IMG/VR virus record: IMGVR_UViG_3300028559_000194
Coordinates: 1-23,678 of that record
Reading direction: 5' to 3' (one strand)
Length of the DNA stretch: 23,678 bases
From: a virus
Made by a program: the position numbers and the translations under genes. Shown here piece after piece: positions 7,746-15,044 of the stretch. Within the stretch, counting starts at the first letter, position 1, and each line of letters starts with the position of its first letter. Below the pieces are notes generated by a model, which was not told the DNA's origin, did not search any database, and saw only the letters and a program-made list of their open reading frames with translations.

Positions 7746-9449
7746 ATGAGAAAAGATTTGCAAAACATACGAGAAAGCTATGAACGTAATGTTTTGAGGG
7801 AAAATGTGGATCGCCTGGATTTTCTAAAAAACAAGTATGTTCCATTATTTTACGCCAAGCTTTTGCACATCTGGCCCGATGAAAGCAACCTTCCCAGCAG
7901 TTACGAAGATTTTAAAAAAGGAACAGAAACCAATTCCAAATACAAAGCTTATTTGGAGTTTCTGAGTGAAACCATTGACAATCTGATAGGAGCAGATCCT
8001 TTCAGCAAAGTAGACATGGAAAAAGGAGCAGGATATGCTGGTCAATACAGTGATTGGATATTAAAAACATTTCTGAAAATATTTGATGAAAAAGGTGAAG
8101 GTGCTGGAAAAACATTAAATGACCTGAAACGATTCATGAACGAGGATCTTTATAAATTGAACAGTGATTTGAAAATTTACGATAAAAACAAAAGCAAGGT
8201 TTCCCTTAACAAAAAAAATGTGCGAGATATCAATCAAGTTCCTGATTTTAAGAACCTTTATTACATCATCAAACAATTTGTACCCAAATATGAGGAGGAA
8301 CTGGTCAAGGACAAAACCAAAGTGCGAATTCTTTTGGACAACAGCCAGTATTTTGTGGGTGTTCCTCTTTCACTTTCTGCCAGTCAAAACCTGGGCAACA
8401 ACACCAGATGGTGCACCGCTGCTCGAAGTGATAACAATACCTACTATGCATCATATACCAAGGACGGTCCTCTTTACATTGTATTCCTTAAAAATAAAGG
8501 AGAGTTGATCAAATATCAATTTCATTTTCCCAGCGGTCAATATATGGATTCAGATGATCACTCTATTGATGTTTTTGATTTTTTCAGCAATCATCCTATC
8601 ATAGGAAAAGTCATATTAGATGATTATGAAAAAACAGATCCAGACGAAAACGATTTGAAAAAGGCAAAATTGTTAACAGGTGGTATTGAAATACTAGACA
8701 AAGAACCAGAAGAATTTTTTCAAAATCTTTCAGTTCAAAACATCATTACCATGATTTCTATTGGACAATTAGATTTGGAAAAAATAAACAAAGGATTAGA
8801 CGTTCTTTCAAAATCTTTTGATAACAAAGCAACATTCACAGCTGACGGATTGCAATTAACAATAATCAAAAATGAAACAGATGAATTTCTGGAAGATTTT
8901 TACAATTATGGAATCAATCGGGTAATTCAGGGGTTTCTTTACAATCCTGTCAGCGTATTTTTTGATGGAAATGAAGATCAGGAAATGGTTCCATTTGTTC
9001 TAAACAATATTTTAAATGCAAAACAAAAACAAAGTATACAACGAGTATTTTCTGATATTGCTGAAAATCCAGAATCATCTGATGAATTTTATAACATTTG
9101 CAGAAATGTTTTGAATAGCCATATCAAAAAAACATCAACACAATATTTGAAAAATGTCGTACTTGATGTTTTTAAAACTCGAGGAATTATTTTTAATAAA
9201 AAAGGAAGAAAAAATGAATTACTCATTCCTTTCGATTCTCTTCTGGACATTTTCAAAGGAGAAAACTCAACGAACTTTCTGAGTTTATTGGAAAATCCTT
9301 CATATTACACAAAACTAGGAGAATTGATACCAGATGTTTCCAATGATCAAATTGAAGATGAAAAGAGTAATTTCATAGATTTTGTTTCACAAAATATTGA
9401 TCGTAAACAAATTGCAGATGATATTATTAAAAAGACAGATAAACGTTAA
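7746..9449 (+). CDS. Unknown phage protein with 'WCTA' domain and capsid-targeting-like N-terminus (567 aa)
   Basis: Residues 1-20 (MRKDLQNIRESYERNVLREN) form a helix ending in L17-R-E19, like other N-termini in this window. Residues ~80-180 hold the segments YAGQYSDWILKTF and VRDINQVPDFK. Residues ~192-290 form a beta-rich domain whose hallmarks are LGNNTRWCTA (~216-225), YYASYTKDGPLYIV and KYQFHFPSGQYMD. The same pattern (DI..F, then G...[WF]C[TI][AS], then Y..Y and [LF]Y[IF]V) recurs in the 355-residue protein at 11492, so I treat it as one domain with an invariant Cys. From memory, similar 'WCTA' proteins occur in several large phages without assigned function. The C-terminal ~270 residues are helical and unrecognised. 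A perfect TATAAATA lies just upstream. Late expression and packaging into the head are inferred, not shown. Confidence 0.82.
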   Translation: MRKDLQNIRESYERNVLRENVDRLDFLKNKYVPLFYAKLLHIWPDESNLPSSYEDFKKGTETNSKYKAYLEFLSETIDNLIGADPFSKVDMEKGAGYAGQYSDWILKTFLKIFDEKGEGAGKTLNDLKRFMNEDLYKLNSDLKIYDKNKSKVSLNKKNVRDINQVPDFKNLYYIIKQFVPKYEEELVKDKTKVRILLDNSQYFVGVPLSLSASQNLGNNTRWCTAARSDNNTYYASYTKDGPLYIVFLKNKGELIKYQFHFPSGQYMDSDDHSIDVFDFFSNHPIIGKVILDDYEKTDPDENDLKKAKLLTGGIEILDKEPEEFFQNLSVQNIITMISIGQLDLEKINKGLDVLSKSFDNKATFTADGLQLTIIKNETDEFLEDFYNYGINRVIQGFLYNPVSVFFDGNEDQEMVPFVLNNILNAKQKQSIQRVFSDIAENPESSDEFYNICRNVLNSHIKKTSTQYLKNVVLDVFKTRGIIFNKKGRKNELLIPFDSLLDIFKGENSTNFLSLLENPSYYTKLGELIPDVSNDQIEDEKSNFIDFVSQNIDRKQIADDIIKKTDKR

Positions 9450-9461
9450 ATAATATATAAT

Positions 9462-9674
9462 ATGAAAATATTAAATGATCTGTTAAATGTGATTGAAGCG
9501 GTTCGTTGGACGGTAGTTTGGAAGATCGAAGATCTTAAAAACACAGTTCATAATTTGTTTCCTTCAAAGGATGTTGAAGATCCTTTTGTTGGAGAATCTT
9601 ATATTGAAAATAAACCTTCTAAAAAAACCGTTAAAAAATCAACAAAAAAGAAAACCAAAAAAAGTAAGAAATAA
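9462..9674 (+). CDS. Small protein with Lys-rich tail (70 aa), unknown
   Basis: The first ~30 residues (MKILNDLLNVIEAVRWTVVW) look like an amphipathic helix. The middle is short and acidic (DVEDPFVGESY), and the last ~20 residues are almost all Lys/Thr/Ser (KKTVKKSTKKKTKKSKK). Such a tail suggests binding to nucleic acid or to an acidic surface. The gene starts 12 nt after the 567-residue gene. Its stop overlaps the Nudix start by one base (TAATG), so it is translated with that gene. No family is recognised. The arrangement supports a real gene, and the function is unknown. Confidence 0.65.
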   Translation: MKILNDLLNVIEAVRWTVVWKIEDLKNTVHNLFPSKDVEDPFVGESYIENKPSKKTVKKSTKKKTKKSKK

Positions 9675-10117
9675 TGAAATTTCCGAGTTTTTCGGAAGTT
9701 GTTAAAATTGCAAAACGGCGAAGTGCCGGAGGAATTCTTTTTGATAAAAACAAAAACATAATTCTTGTGCAAGAACGGGATGGTTCTTGGAGTTTTCCTA
9801 AAGGAGGCATAGAAGATGGTGAATCTCCGTTGAGTGCAGCTGTGCGAGAGATAAGAGAGGAAACAGGCATACGTTCACTATATCCCATCCGATCTTTGGG
9901 ACAATATTTTCGACCCACACGCAAAGGTAAAAAACGAATGGTGTTTATGTATTTGTTCAAGGTAGACAATCAAAAACTTCAACCTTTGGATCGAAACAAT
10001 CCTCGGGCTGAATTTTTTGCTTTTAATAAAGCCATAAACAAATTGGATATTCCAAGTGACAGTGCTTTTTTGAAAACATGTGAAATTGTTATAGATAATT
10101 ATTTAAAAAATAATTAA
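9674..10117 (+). CDS. Nudix hydrolase (147 aa)
   Basis: The Nudix box G-x5-E-x7-RE-[LIV]-x-EE-x-G-[LIV] is complete at residues 44-66: G44, E50, R58-E59, E62-E63, G65-I66. These residues bind the divalent metals that drive hydrolysis of a nucleoside diphosphate linked to another group. The lead-in WSFPKGG resembles diadenosine- or diphosphoinositol-polyphosphate hydrolases and RNA pyrophosphohydrolases more than MutT, but the substrate cannot be fixed from this. Length is typical for a single-domain enzyme. T4 and relatives encode a Nudix enzyme (NudE), so a role in clearing signalling or damaged nucleotides, or in mRNA turnover, is plausible. It overlaps the preceding small gene by one base. 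Confidence 0.93.
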   Translation: MKFPSFSEVVKIAKRRSAGGILFDKNKNIILVQERDGSWSFPKGGIEDGESPLSAAVREIREETGIRSLYPIRSLGQYFRPTRKGKKRMVFMYLFKVDNQKLQPLDRNNPRAEFFAFNKAINKLDIPSDSAFLKTCEIVIDNYLKNN

Positions 10118-10153
10118 ATCTTGATTTTATTTTTCTTTATATAAAATACTCTG

Positions 10154-10435
10154 ATGAAAATATTAGAGAAAAATTTTGAGCGTAAAAAATTTGAATATGA
10201 TCAAATTTACCGAAAAGTTAATTTAGCAATTTATAAACAAAAAAATATAGAATATGGAAGCTTGACATATGAGGTGATTACGATAAAATCACACAATGGT
10301 TATGAAATCATGGGAAACAAAATTCCACCTTCTGAAGTATATCCTTGCGACAGTCAATGGGGCGATTTAGCTTGGACATACCAAACATTAGAAGAAGCAC
10401 AAAACAAAATAAAACAACTGGAGGAAACAAAATGA
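10154..10435 (+). CDS. Conserved-looking small protein (93 aa), unknown
   Basis: The start is Lys-rich and helical (MKILEKNFERKKFEYDQIYR). The core reads YEVITIKSHNGYEIMG, then PPSEVYPCDSQWGDLAWTYQ, followed by an EEAQNKIKQLEE helix. The beta-strand, 'PPxExYP..xxWG...WTY' and terminal helix layout is one I associate, from memory, with small hypothetical proteins of marine phages, with no known function. Upstream is TATAAAAT (10140-10147), an imperfect late-promoter-like element 6 nt before the ATG. Its last codons overlap the start of the next gene. Confidence 0.75.
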   Translation: MKILEKNFERKKFEYDQIYRKVNLAIYKQKNIEYGSLTYEVITIKSHNGYEIMGNKIPPSEVYPCDSQWGDLAWTYQTLEEAQNKIKQLEETK

Positions 10436-10644
10436 AAGTAGGAAAAATTAAAAAAATAACAATGTATAAGGTTGATCTTGAAAATATCACACCTGAAGAA
10501 CAAAAAACCATTACTGATTATGGTCGCAGTGTGATAACAGAAAATCAATATTTTGAAATTGGTACAGTAAAAGCATTAGAAAATTTTGTTAATATTAATA
10601 AAACCACCTCTAAGAAAAAGAACCGTACTAAACGCATAAACTAG
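10432..10644 (+). CDS. Small basic protein (70 aa), unknown
   Basis: The reading frame is open from 10345, but I choose the ATG at 10432. It overlaps the previous stop as ATGA and is preceded by GGAGGA about 7 nt upstream, one of the few strong Shine-Dalgarno sites here. The product begins MKVGKIKKITMYKVDLENIT and ends in a basic tail (KKKNRTKRIN). No family is recognised. It is the last gene before the strong terminator at 10669-10705. Confidence 0.65.
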   Translation: MKVGKIKKITMYKVDLENITPEEQKTITDYGRSVITENQYFEIGTVKALENFVNINKTTSKKKNRTKRIN

Positions 10645-10668
10645 TATCTGTAATAGTTCATATATAAA

Positions 10669-10705
10669 AAAATACCCAGATGGTTTTTTGCCATCTGGGT
10701 ATTTT
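10669..10705. terminator. Strong bidirectional terminator between convergent genes
   Basis: A perfect 15-bp inverted repeat (AAAATACCCAGATGG at 10669-10683 with CCATCTGGGTATTTT at 10691-10705) with a 7-nt loop. It gives T-rich tails on both strands. It sits between the plus gene ending at 10644 and the minus gene ending at 10720 and should stop transcription both ways. It is the strongest hairpin in the window. Confidence 0.93.
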
Positions 10706-10719
10706 CTTTTAGAATGATA

Positions 10720-11019
10720 TTACTGTTTGAAATCGCCTAGATCTCGGTGAAATGTGTATTCACCTGGCTTGGCAACCAGAACATCATAACCAGCATCGAT
10801 TTCATCAGCCATTGCCAGAAACGGTGATGCAACTGCAAAAAGACCAAAACCAGCAATGGTTCCGGCAGCGCCAATAGGACGCACAACCAAAATATCGGCT
10901 GTGGCCAAGAAAGCGCTTTCTGCTGTCACTTCATCCGAATCGGTGGTTGTGCCTGTGTCTGCATAAGACAAGGTGGCTGCTAGCATCAATACCGATACGA
11001 GGGTGATTAGTTTATTCAT
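10720..11019 (-). CDS. Small exported protein with signal peptide, cellular type (99 aa)
   Basis: I start at ATG 11019, since MNKLITLVSVLMLAATLSYA is a textbook Sec signal peptide (basic start, hydrophobic core, A-x-A-like cleavage after SYA). A TTG five codons upstream would spoil it. The mature part has a short acidic linker, then ILVVRPIGAAGTIAGFGLFA and SPFLAMADEID, a hydrophobic hairpin-like region, and ends YDVLVAKPGEYTFHRDLGDF. The pattern 'D.lvvRP.g..at..G..lFv...Pf ... lv..P..YTF.RpLG.f' resembles small periplasmic or inner-membrane proteins of Gram-negative bacteria. It is noticeably richer in G+C than its neighbours, which suggests recent acquisition from a host. The terminator at 10669-10705 follows it. 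Its role in infection is unknown. Confidence 0.75.
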   Translation of the reverse strand: MNKLITLVSVLMLAATLSYADTGTTTDSDEVTAESAFLATADILVVRPIGAAGTIAGFGLFAVASPFLAMADEIDAGYDVLVAKPGEYTFHRDLGDFKQ

Positions 11020-11047
11020 GTATATAATTACCAAACCAACCTCTTTA

Positions 11048-11425
11048 TCAACTGTATTTTTTAATAACTTTACGAGCTTCTTTTTCGTTGATTCCGCTCA
11101 TATGACTCATTATTTTATTAAAAGTTTTTACATTCTTTAAATAACGCTTGGCTTGACTAAGTTTATATTTTTCAAAACTATCCATTTTCCTATTTTGTTT
11201 TGACAATAAATCAGGAGCTTTTTCTGTTTTGGTTTCTTCTTCTTCATCTGCAAGCTTTCCATCACCACCAGTGGCTTTATCTATGGCTTTTCCTCGAGCT
11301 TTTTCGTAATCACTCAGTTTTCCGTCTTTGTTTAAATCAGATTTTTTTACATCAATAGCATCTTCGTCAGTGGCTTTAACCATCTTATATTTTTCTAAAA
11401 TAAGATCAATTTCGTTATTCAACAT
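11048..11425 (-). CDS. EF-hand-like calcium-binding protein with capsid-targeting-like start (125 aa)
   Basis: Residues ~30-41 read DLNKDGKLSDYE, a full EF-hand loop: Asp1, Asn3, Asp5, Gly6, hydrophobic 8, Ser9 and Glu12. The helix after it, KARGKAIDKA, is present. A second stretch (GGDGKLADEEEE) resembles a degenerate loop. The C-terminal ~45 residues are basic and helical (KYKLSQAKRYLKN, then EARKVIKKYS). The N-terminus MLNNEIDLILEKY ends a short helix in I9-L-E11, the pattern found in several proteins here. A perfect TATAAATA lies 5 nt before the ATG, so late expression is likely. EF-hand loops of this kind occur in structural proteins of marine phages. Calcium binding is likely; the role is unknown. 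Confidence 0.82.
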   Translation of the reverse strand: MLNNEIDLILEKYKMVKATDEDAIDVKKSDLNKDGKLSDYEKARGKAIDKATGGDGKLADEEEETKTEKAPDLLSKQNRKMDSFEKYKLSQAKRYLKNVKTFNKIMSHMSGINEKEARKVIKKYS

Positions 11426-11430
11426 AATAT

Positions 11431-11438
11431 TATTTATA
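11431..11438 (-). promoter_or_regulatory. Late promoter TATAAATA (minus)
   Basis: A perfect TATAAATA that ends 5 nt before the ATG at 11425. It faces away from the equally perfect box at 11479-11486 on the other strand, making a divergent late-promoter pair within 60 nt. Confidence 0.6.
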
Positions 11439-11478
11439 AAACAAGGGTTTCTATTGTTGATTTATGATATTATTATTA

Positions 11479-11486
11479 TATAAATA
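11479..11486 (+). promoter_or_regulatory. Late promoter TATAAATA (plus)
   Basis: A perfect TATAAATA that ends 5 nt before the ATG at 11492. With T4-like geometry, transcription would start at or next to the ATG itself. Confidence 0.6.
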
Positions 11487-11491
11487 GTTTT

Positions 11492-12559
11492 ATGCCTTTT
11501 AATCGGGATCAGCATATTATTTTTGAAAAATATCTTACTCTGACAGAGAAGGTTTCGTTAGATGGTATTCTTAATCTTTTGCAGAATAAAAATGAAAAGA
11601 TAGCAGCCAAACTTCTTGAAATGGACAAAACAACAAGCAAAGGACATGTTCTTAAATTGGCAAAATTCTTTAATGAAGTACAAAATCTGGATGTCTTATC
11701 CGAATATTATAAAAAGTTTTTGGAACTGAAAAAGCGTAATCGTATACAAGACATCACTGGTTTCAAATCATTCAATGAAATGGAAAATGCAATCGATGCA
11801 ATGGAAACAAAAGTTAACCTTTCCATGCCTGAAGAAGTTGGTGATGCTGAGAAACCACTTTACGAGGATGAAAATATAAAAGTTTTTGAAGGAGAGAATC
11901 GTGCCAAATGTGTAAAACTAGGAAGCAATTATAAATTTTGCATCAGTCGCCCAGATCGCGGAAATGCTTATTCCAATTATCGTTTAAGAGATCAATCCAG
12001 TTTTTATTTTGTTCGTTTGAAAAAACGCACTGATGAAATGAAAAATGGTGAGTATGTGGATCCTGCACATTTGATGGTTATTGATGCTTTACCTAGAGGT
12101 GAATATAACTGGACATGGGCAGATAATGGTTGGCAGGGACATGGAACAACCAGAGTTACCAAAGAACAGGCAATCAAAGAATTTCCAGAATTGAAACCTG
12201 CTTTTGACAAAATTATAACTGCAAAACCTTTGACACGGGATGAAAAAAGCAAAATTGAAAAGTTCAATGAATTGGCTAGTGACTTTGATGTAAAAATTTT
12301 TAACAGTTTAAAATATTCTGAAAAAGAAGAATTTATTCAACAAGGTGGTGTTGAACTTACTTTTGATGCATGGAAAACTCTTGATAAAAATCTTCGTAAT
12401 GAATATTTGAAAAATATTGAAAATTTTGATCGTGAAATATTTGAAGATCTTAAACCAAACGAAAAAGTTGTGTTTGAAAAACAAATTCAAAAAAGTGCCG
12501 AAGCCGAATTCAATTATTTTCTTTATTTAGATAAATTAATCGAAAAAGATGAACGATGA
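11492..12559 (+). CDS. Unknown protein with 'FCIS' domain related to the 567-residue protein (355 aa)
   Basis: The N-terminal helix MPFNRDQHIIFEKYLTLTEK ends in L17-T-E19, the same position as in three other proteins here. Residues ~85-245 hold IQDITGFKSFNEME, then LGSNYKFCIS (~143-152), YSNYRLRDQSSFYFVRLKK, and NWTWADNGWQGHGTTR. This parallels the DI..F / G..TRWCTA / YYASY / LYIVFLK order of the protein at 7746, with Trp-Cys-Thr replaced by Phe-Cys-Ile. I therefore read it as a diverged copy of the same domain. The last ~110 residues are charged helices. A perfect TATAAATA precedes the start. The gene overlaps the next by 11 nt, so it is translated with the 29-residue-repeat protein. Biochemical function is unknown. 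Confidence 0.8.
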   Translation: MPFNRDQHIIFEKYLTLTEKVSLDGILNLLQNKNEKIAAKLLEMDKTTSKGHVLKLAKFFNEVQNLDVLSEYYKKFLELKKRNRIQDITGFKSFNEMENAIDAMETKVNLSMPEEVGDAEKPLYEDENIKVFEGENRAKCVKLGSNYKFCISRPDRGNAYSNYRLRDQSSFYFVRLKKRTDEMKNGEYVDPAHLMVIDALPRGEYNWTWADNGWQGHGTTRVTKEQAIKEFPELKPAFDKIITAKPLTRDEKSKIEKFNELASDFDVKIFNSLKYSEKEEFIQQGGVELTFDAWKTLDKNLRNEYLKNIENFDREIFEDLKPNEKVVFEKQIQKSAEAEFNYFLYLDKLIEKDER

Positions 12560-13685
12560 TATACAACAAAAACAACAGGATCTGGTTGTTAACATAGCAA
12601 AAGATCCTTATGTGGCCATGCGTTTTGCTCGACACATGCGTTCTCAAGAAAAACCCATTCCGGATATTATTCTGAAATCAATTATAAACGAACCTTTGGC
12701 AGGATCTAATTTTGCTTTGGAATTGGCACGTGATTATATTTTATTGAATGATCCTGTGCCTGAAATATTATTGGATAGAATTATAACCAATTCTAAAAAT
12801 TCATATTATATTGCAAAATATTATAAAAAAAATAATCAACAAATACCTGACAAGGTTTTAAAAAGCGTACAAAATTCACCATTTGCAAGATTATCATTTG
12901 ATGAAGACGAAGAACAATCAAACGAACCTGCTATCAAGCAAGAATTGCGAAAAAAAATTTTAGCGGATCCAAAGTATGCTCTTCGATACGCAAAGGTTTT
13001 AGTTCAAAACGGTAGACCTGTTCCTGACAGTGTGGAAGATTCGTTCACAGATTCTCCCGAATCTGCTAATGAATATGCAAAAACAATAATATCTAATAAT
13101 GGTGAAGTTTCACAAAAAATATTTGATATCATTGAAAAAGATAATTATCAAAGTTTTGATTTTGCTAATAGTATACTTCAACCAAAAGTTGGATATGGTC
13201 CGTCTAATGCAGCAAAAATTGCTCCATTACAAATAATAAAATCACTTGCAAAATATTCGGGTAATGCAACAGCATATGCAACAGAGTATTTAAAACAAGT
13301 TGATAAATATGATAAAACAATTTTAGACGTGCTAGAAAATGGAATTAAAAAAGGAGTAACAGTTAGTTTTAAAGGTGATGAAGATAAAGACATATCTGAA
13401 AATGTTTCAAAATATGTTATGGCATATGTGGATTCTGTTGGGGAATTACCATCTAAAGAAATGCTTAAATTGACTAAAGCTAAAAGTCTTGTTTATATTA
13501 GTAACATTCTTTGGTCTCAAAATAAAGAAATTCCACAGGAAATTATTGATACAATTGCTAAAAATGGCAGTGCATCATATGCATTTGTTGCTCGATATAA
13601 AATGTTAAAAGGTGGAAAAACGCTTCCTAGCATTTATAAAAAAATTGAAAATAGTGCCAGAAATTACAACGAAAATACTATTTAA
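12549..13685 (+). CDS. 29-residue helical-repeat protein A (378 aa)
   Basis: Built largely from repeats whose usual length is 29 residues. Clear units are at ~17-45, 46-78, 79-107, 138-166 and 167-195, with looser ones to the end. The consensus is x-x-[DNS]-P-x-x-A-x-x-[YF]-A-x-x-[LIM], a short loop, then [IV]-P-[DE]-x-[IL]-[LI]-x-x-I. Two helices per unit are expected, making an alpha-solenoid as in TPR- or HEAT-like scaffolds. Units ~108-137 and ~280-320 carry acidic insertions. The same repeat makes up the proteins at 17959 and 18702, so this is a local gene family. The ATG overlaps the preceding gene by 11 nt. I do not recognise a named family. Protein binding is a fair guess from the architecture only. 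Confidence 0.8.
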   Translation: MNDDIQQKQQDLVVNIAKDPYVAMRFARHMRSQEKPIPDIILKSIINEPLAGSNFALELARDYILLNDPVPEILLDRIITNSKNSYYIAKYYKKNNQQIPDKVLKSVQNSPFARLSFDEDEEQSNEPAIKQELRKKILADPKYALRYAKVLVQNGRPVPDSVEDSFTDSPESANEYAKTIISNNGEVSQKIFDIIEKDNYQSFDFANSILQPKVGYGPSNAAKIAPLQIIKSLAKYSGNATAYATEYLKQVDKYDKTILDVLENGIKKGVTVSFKGDEDKDISENVSKYVMAYVDSVGELPSKEMLKLTKAKSLVYISNILWSQNKEIPQEIIDTIAKNGSASYAFVARYKMLKGGKTLPSIYKKIENSARNYNENTI

Positions 13686-13757
13686 AATAAATTGATTTTT
13701 TTTAACACCCTGTAAAATAAAGGTTGTGGTAATACTATCTTTGGAAATAATGTAAAA

Positions 13758-13946
13758 ATGAATGTTTTAAAAGAATCAGAAACTGAATACAAGCAATTTA
13801 TACAAAAATACAGCAACGCTTTTAGTGCCACGATTCAAGATGTGGATCGGGATGCTAAAGCCAATATCAAATCAAATATTTGTTTGAATAAAATATATGA
13901 TCTTTTTTTGGATTTTATAATTGATTCAAAAAGACTACTAAAATAA
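13758..13946 (+). CDS. Small helical protein (62 aa), unknown
   Basis: The product starts MNVLKESETEYKQFIQKYSN and ends KIYDLFLDFIIDSKRLLK. It is entirely helix-forming and lacks the [LI]-x-E end of the other N-termini. The gene lies 72 nt after the repeat protein, with only a weak AT-rich motif upstream. It converges on nrdB, with 9 nt between the stop codons. The match to local codon use supports it; no function can be given. Confidence 0.55.
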   Translation: MNVLKESETEYKQFIQKYSNAFSATIQDVDRDAKANIKSNICLNKIYDLFLDFIIDSKRLLK

Positions 13947-13963
13947 CTTTATATATTAAAGTT
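13945..13963. terminator. AT-rich hairpin across the stops of convergent genes
   Basis: AACTTTA (13945-13951) pairs with TAAAGTT (13957-13963) over a TATAT loop. It overlaps both the TAA of the 62-residue gene and the stop of nrdB. The 15-mer ACTTTATATATTAAA recurs at 22949-22963, again in a convergent gap. No G-C pairs beyond one, so termination strength is doubtful. Confidence 0.3.
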
Positions 13964-15020
13964 TAATGTCGGCAAAATCATTATCTGTAACTGTTGTGTC
14001 TCTTGCAGCAATTTTGTATGATTGCAATTCTGTTTCTTGGGGTGCTGCCTGGACTTTGCTGCTGTCCATATAACTGTCCATCCACCCAGACAATGGATTT
14101 TCTTTTTGATTAAAAATCTTTTTATATCCTAAACTGCGCAGTCTGTTATCACAAAGCCATTTGGTGTATCCGGTCACAACCTCTTCATTTAAACCCAACA
14201 GATTGCCTTTGCTAAAAAGATATTTGCACCATTCATTTTCATTTTTTGTGGCTTGTTCATATATTGCATAAATTTTGTCTTCATTCTTTTTCACAAGTGA
14301 AGTGAAACCTTCTTTTTCTTCATCTCGTAATATTTTTAAAAGATTTTGACTCACACTAAAATGCAAAGCTTCGTCTCGTTGAATGAACTTTACAATTTTA
14401 GCATTGCCTTCCATTTTGCCTCGATAACCAAAATAAAAACTGCAGGCAAAGCTTACATAAAACACCAATCCTTCCATTACATTAATGGAAAGAATGCAAT
14501 CTAATATTTTTTGTTTAACATCTTTTTTATCTTCATCTCCTAATATTTTATCATAACTATTGCGTATCAATTCAGCCCTATTCAATATTTCTTTATCCTC
14601 CATAATGCTGTCAAAAAATTTGGTAGCATCTGGGTAAACATTGTTGAGCAAATAACTGTAGCTATAACTATGAATTCCTTCAAACTGAGCCCATGTGTTC
14701 ATGCATATTTCCAATTCAGGATTGGTCACATATTCTTTTAATGAATGAATGCTTCTGGAAAGCATGCTGTCTCCCAGTGTTTGAAATCTTAAATTACTAT
14801 CAAAAACAAAACGTTCTGTATCTGTCAAATCGTTGTAATCGCTACGATCTTTGGATAATGTGATTTCATGCGGCCACCAAAAGTTCTCGTTTTGTTTTTT
14901 AAACAATTCAAAAAATATAGGATATTTGAAACGATCATATCTTTGCAAGTTCAAATCTTCACCAAGAAACAATGGTTGCTTGGTGGTGTCGATATTTTTT
15001 AAATTTAAAACTGTTTTCAT
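13956..15020 (-). CDS. nrdB: Ribonucleoside-diphosphate reductase, beta subunit (class Ia, R2)
   Basis: Carries the dimetal-tyrosyl cofactor that starts the radical chemistry turning ribonucleoside diphosphates into deoxy forms. Metal ligands are all present: D84, E114, H117 (FEGIHSYSYSY), E183 (VMEGLVFYVSF), E217 and H220 (RDEALH). The radical tyrosine is Y121 in the HSYSY motif, and F187 matches the conserved Phe near the iron site. The C-terminus (DNDFADIKL) resembles the tail that docks onto NrdA. Length 354 compares with 376 in E. coli. The gene lies 24 nt after nrdA on the same strand, with TATAAATA between them, so it may be transcribed both with nrdA and alone. It would supply dNTPs for phage replication. 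Confidence 0.97.
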   Translation of the reverse strand: MKTVLNLKNIDTTKQPLFLGEDLNLQRYDRFKYPIFFELFKKQNENFWWPHEITLSKDRSDYNDLTDTERFVFDSNLRFQTLGDSMLSRSIHSLKEYVTNPELEICMNTWAQFEGIHSYSYSYLLNNVYPDATKFFDSIMEDKEILNRAELIRNSYDKILGDEDKKDVKQKILDCILSINVMEGLVFYVSFACSFYFGYRGKMEGNAKIVKFIQRDEALHFSVSQNLLKILRDEEKEGFTSLVKKNEDKIYAIYEQATKNENEWCKYLFSKGNLLGLNEEVVTGYTKWLCDNRLRSLGYKKIFNQKENPLSGWMDSYMDSSKVQAAPQETELQSYKIAARDTTVTDNDFADIKL

Positions 15021-15027
15021 GTAATTT

Positions 15028-15035
15028 TATTTATA
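15028..15035 (-). promoter_or_regulatory. TATAAATA between nrdA and nrdB
   Basis: A perfect TATAAATA, 7 nt before the nrdB ATG, inside the 24-nt gap after nrdA. It is unexpected because reductase genes are normally expressed before late genes. It could be chance in AT-rich DNA, or could give late beta-subunit synthesis. Confidence 0.4.
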
Positions 15036-15044
15036 CCAGCAGGA

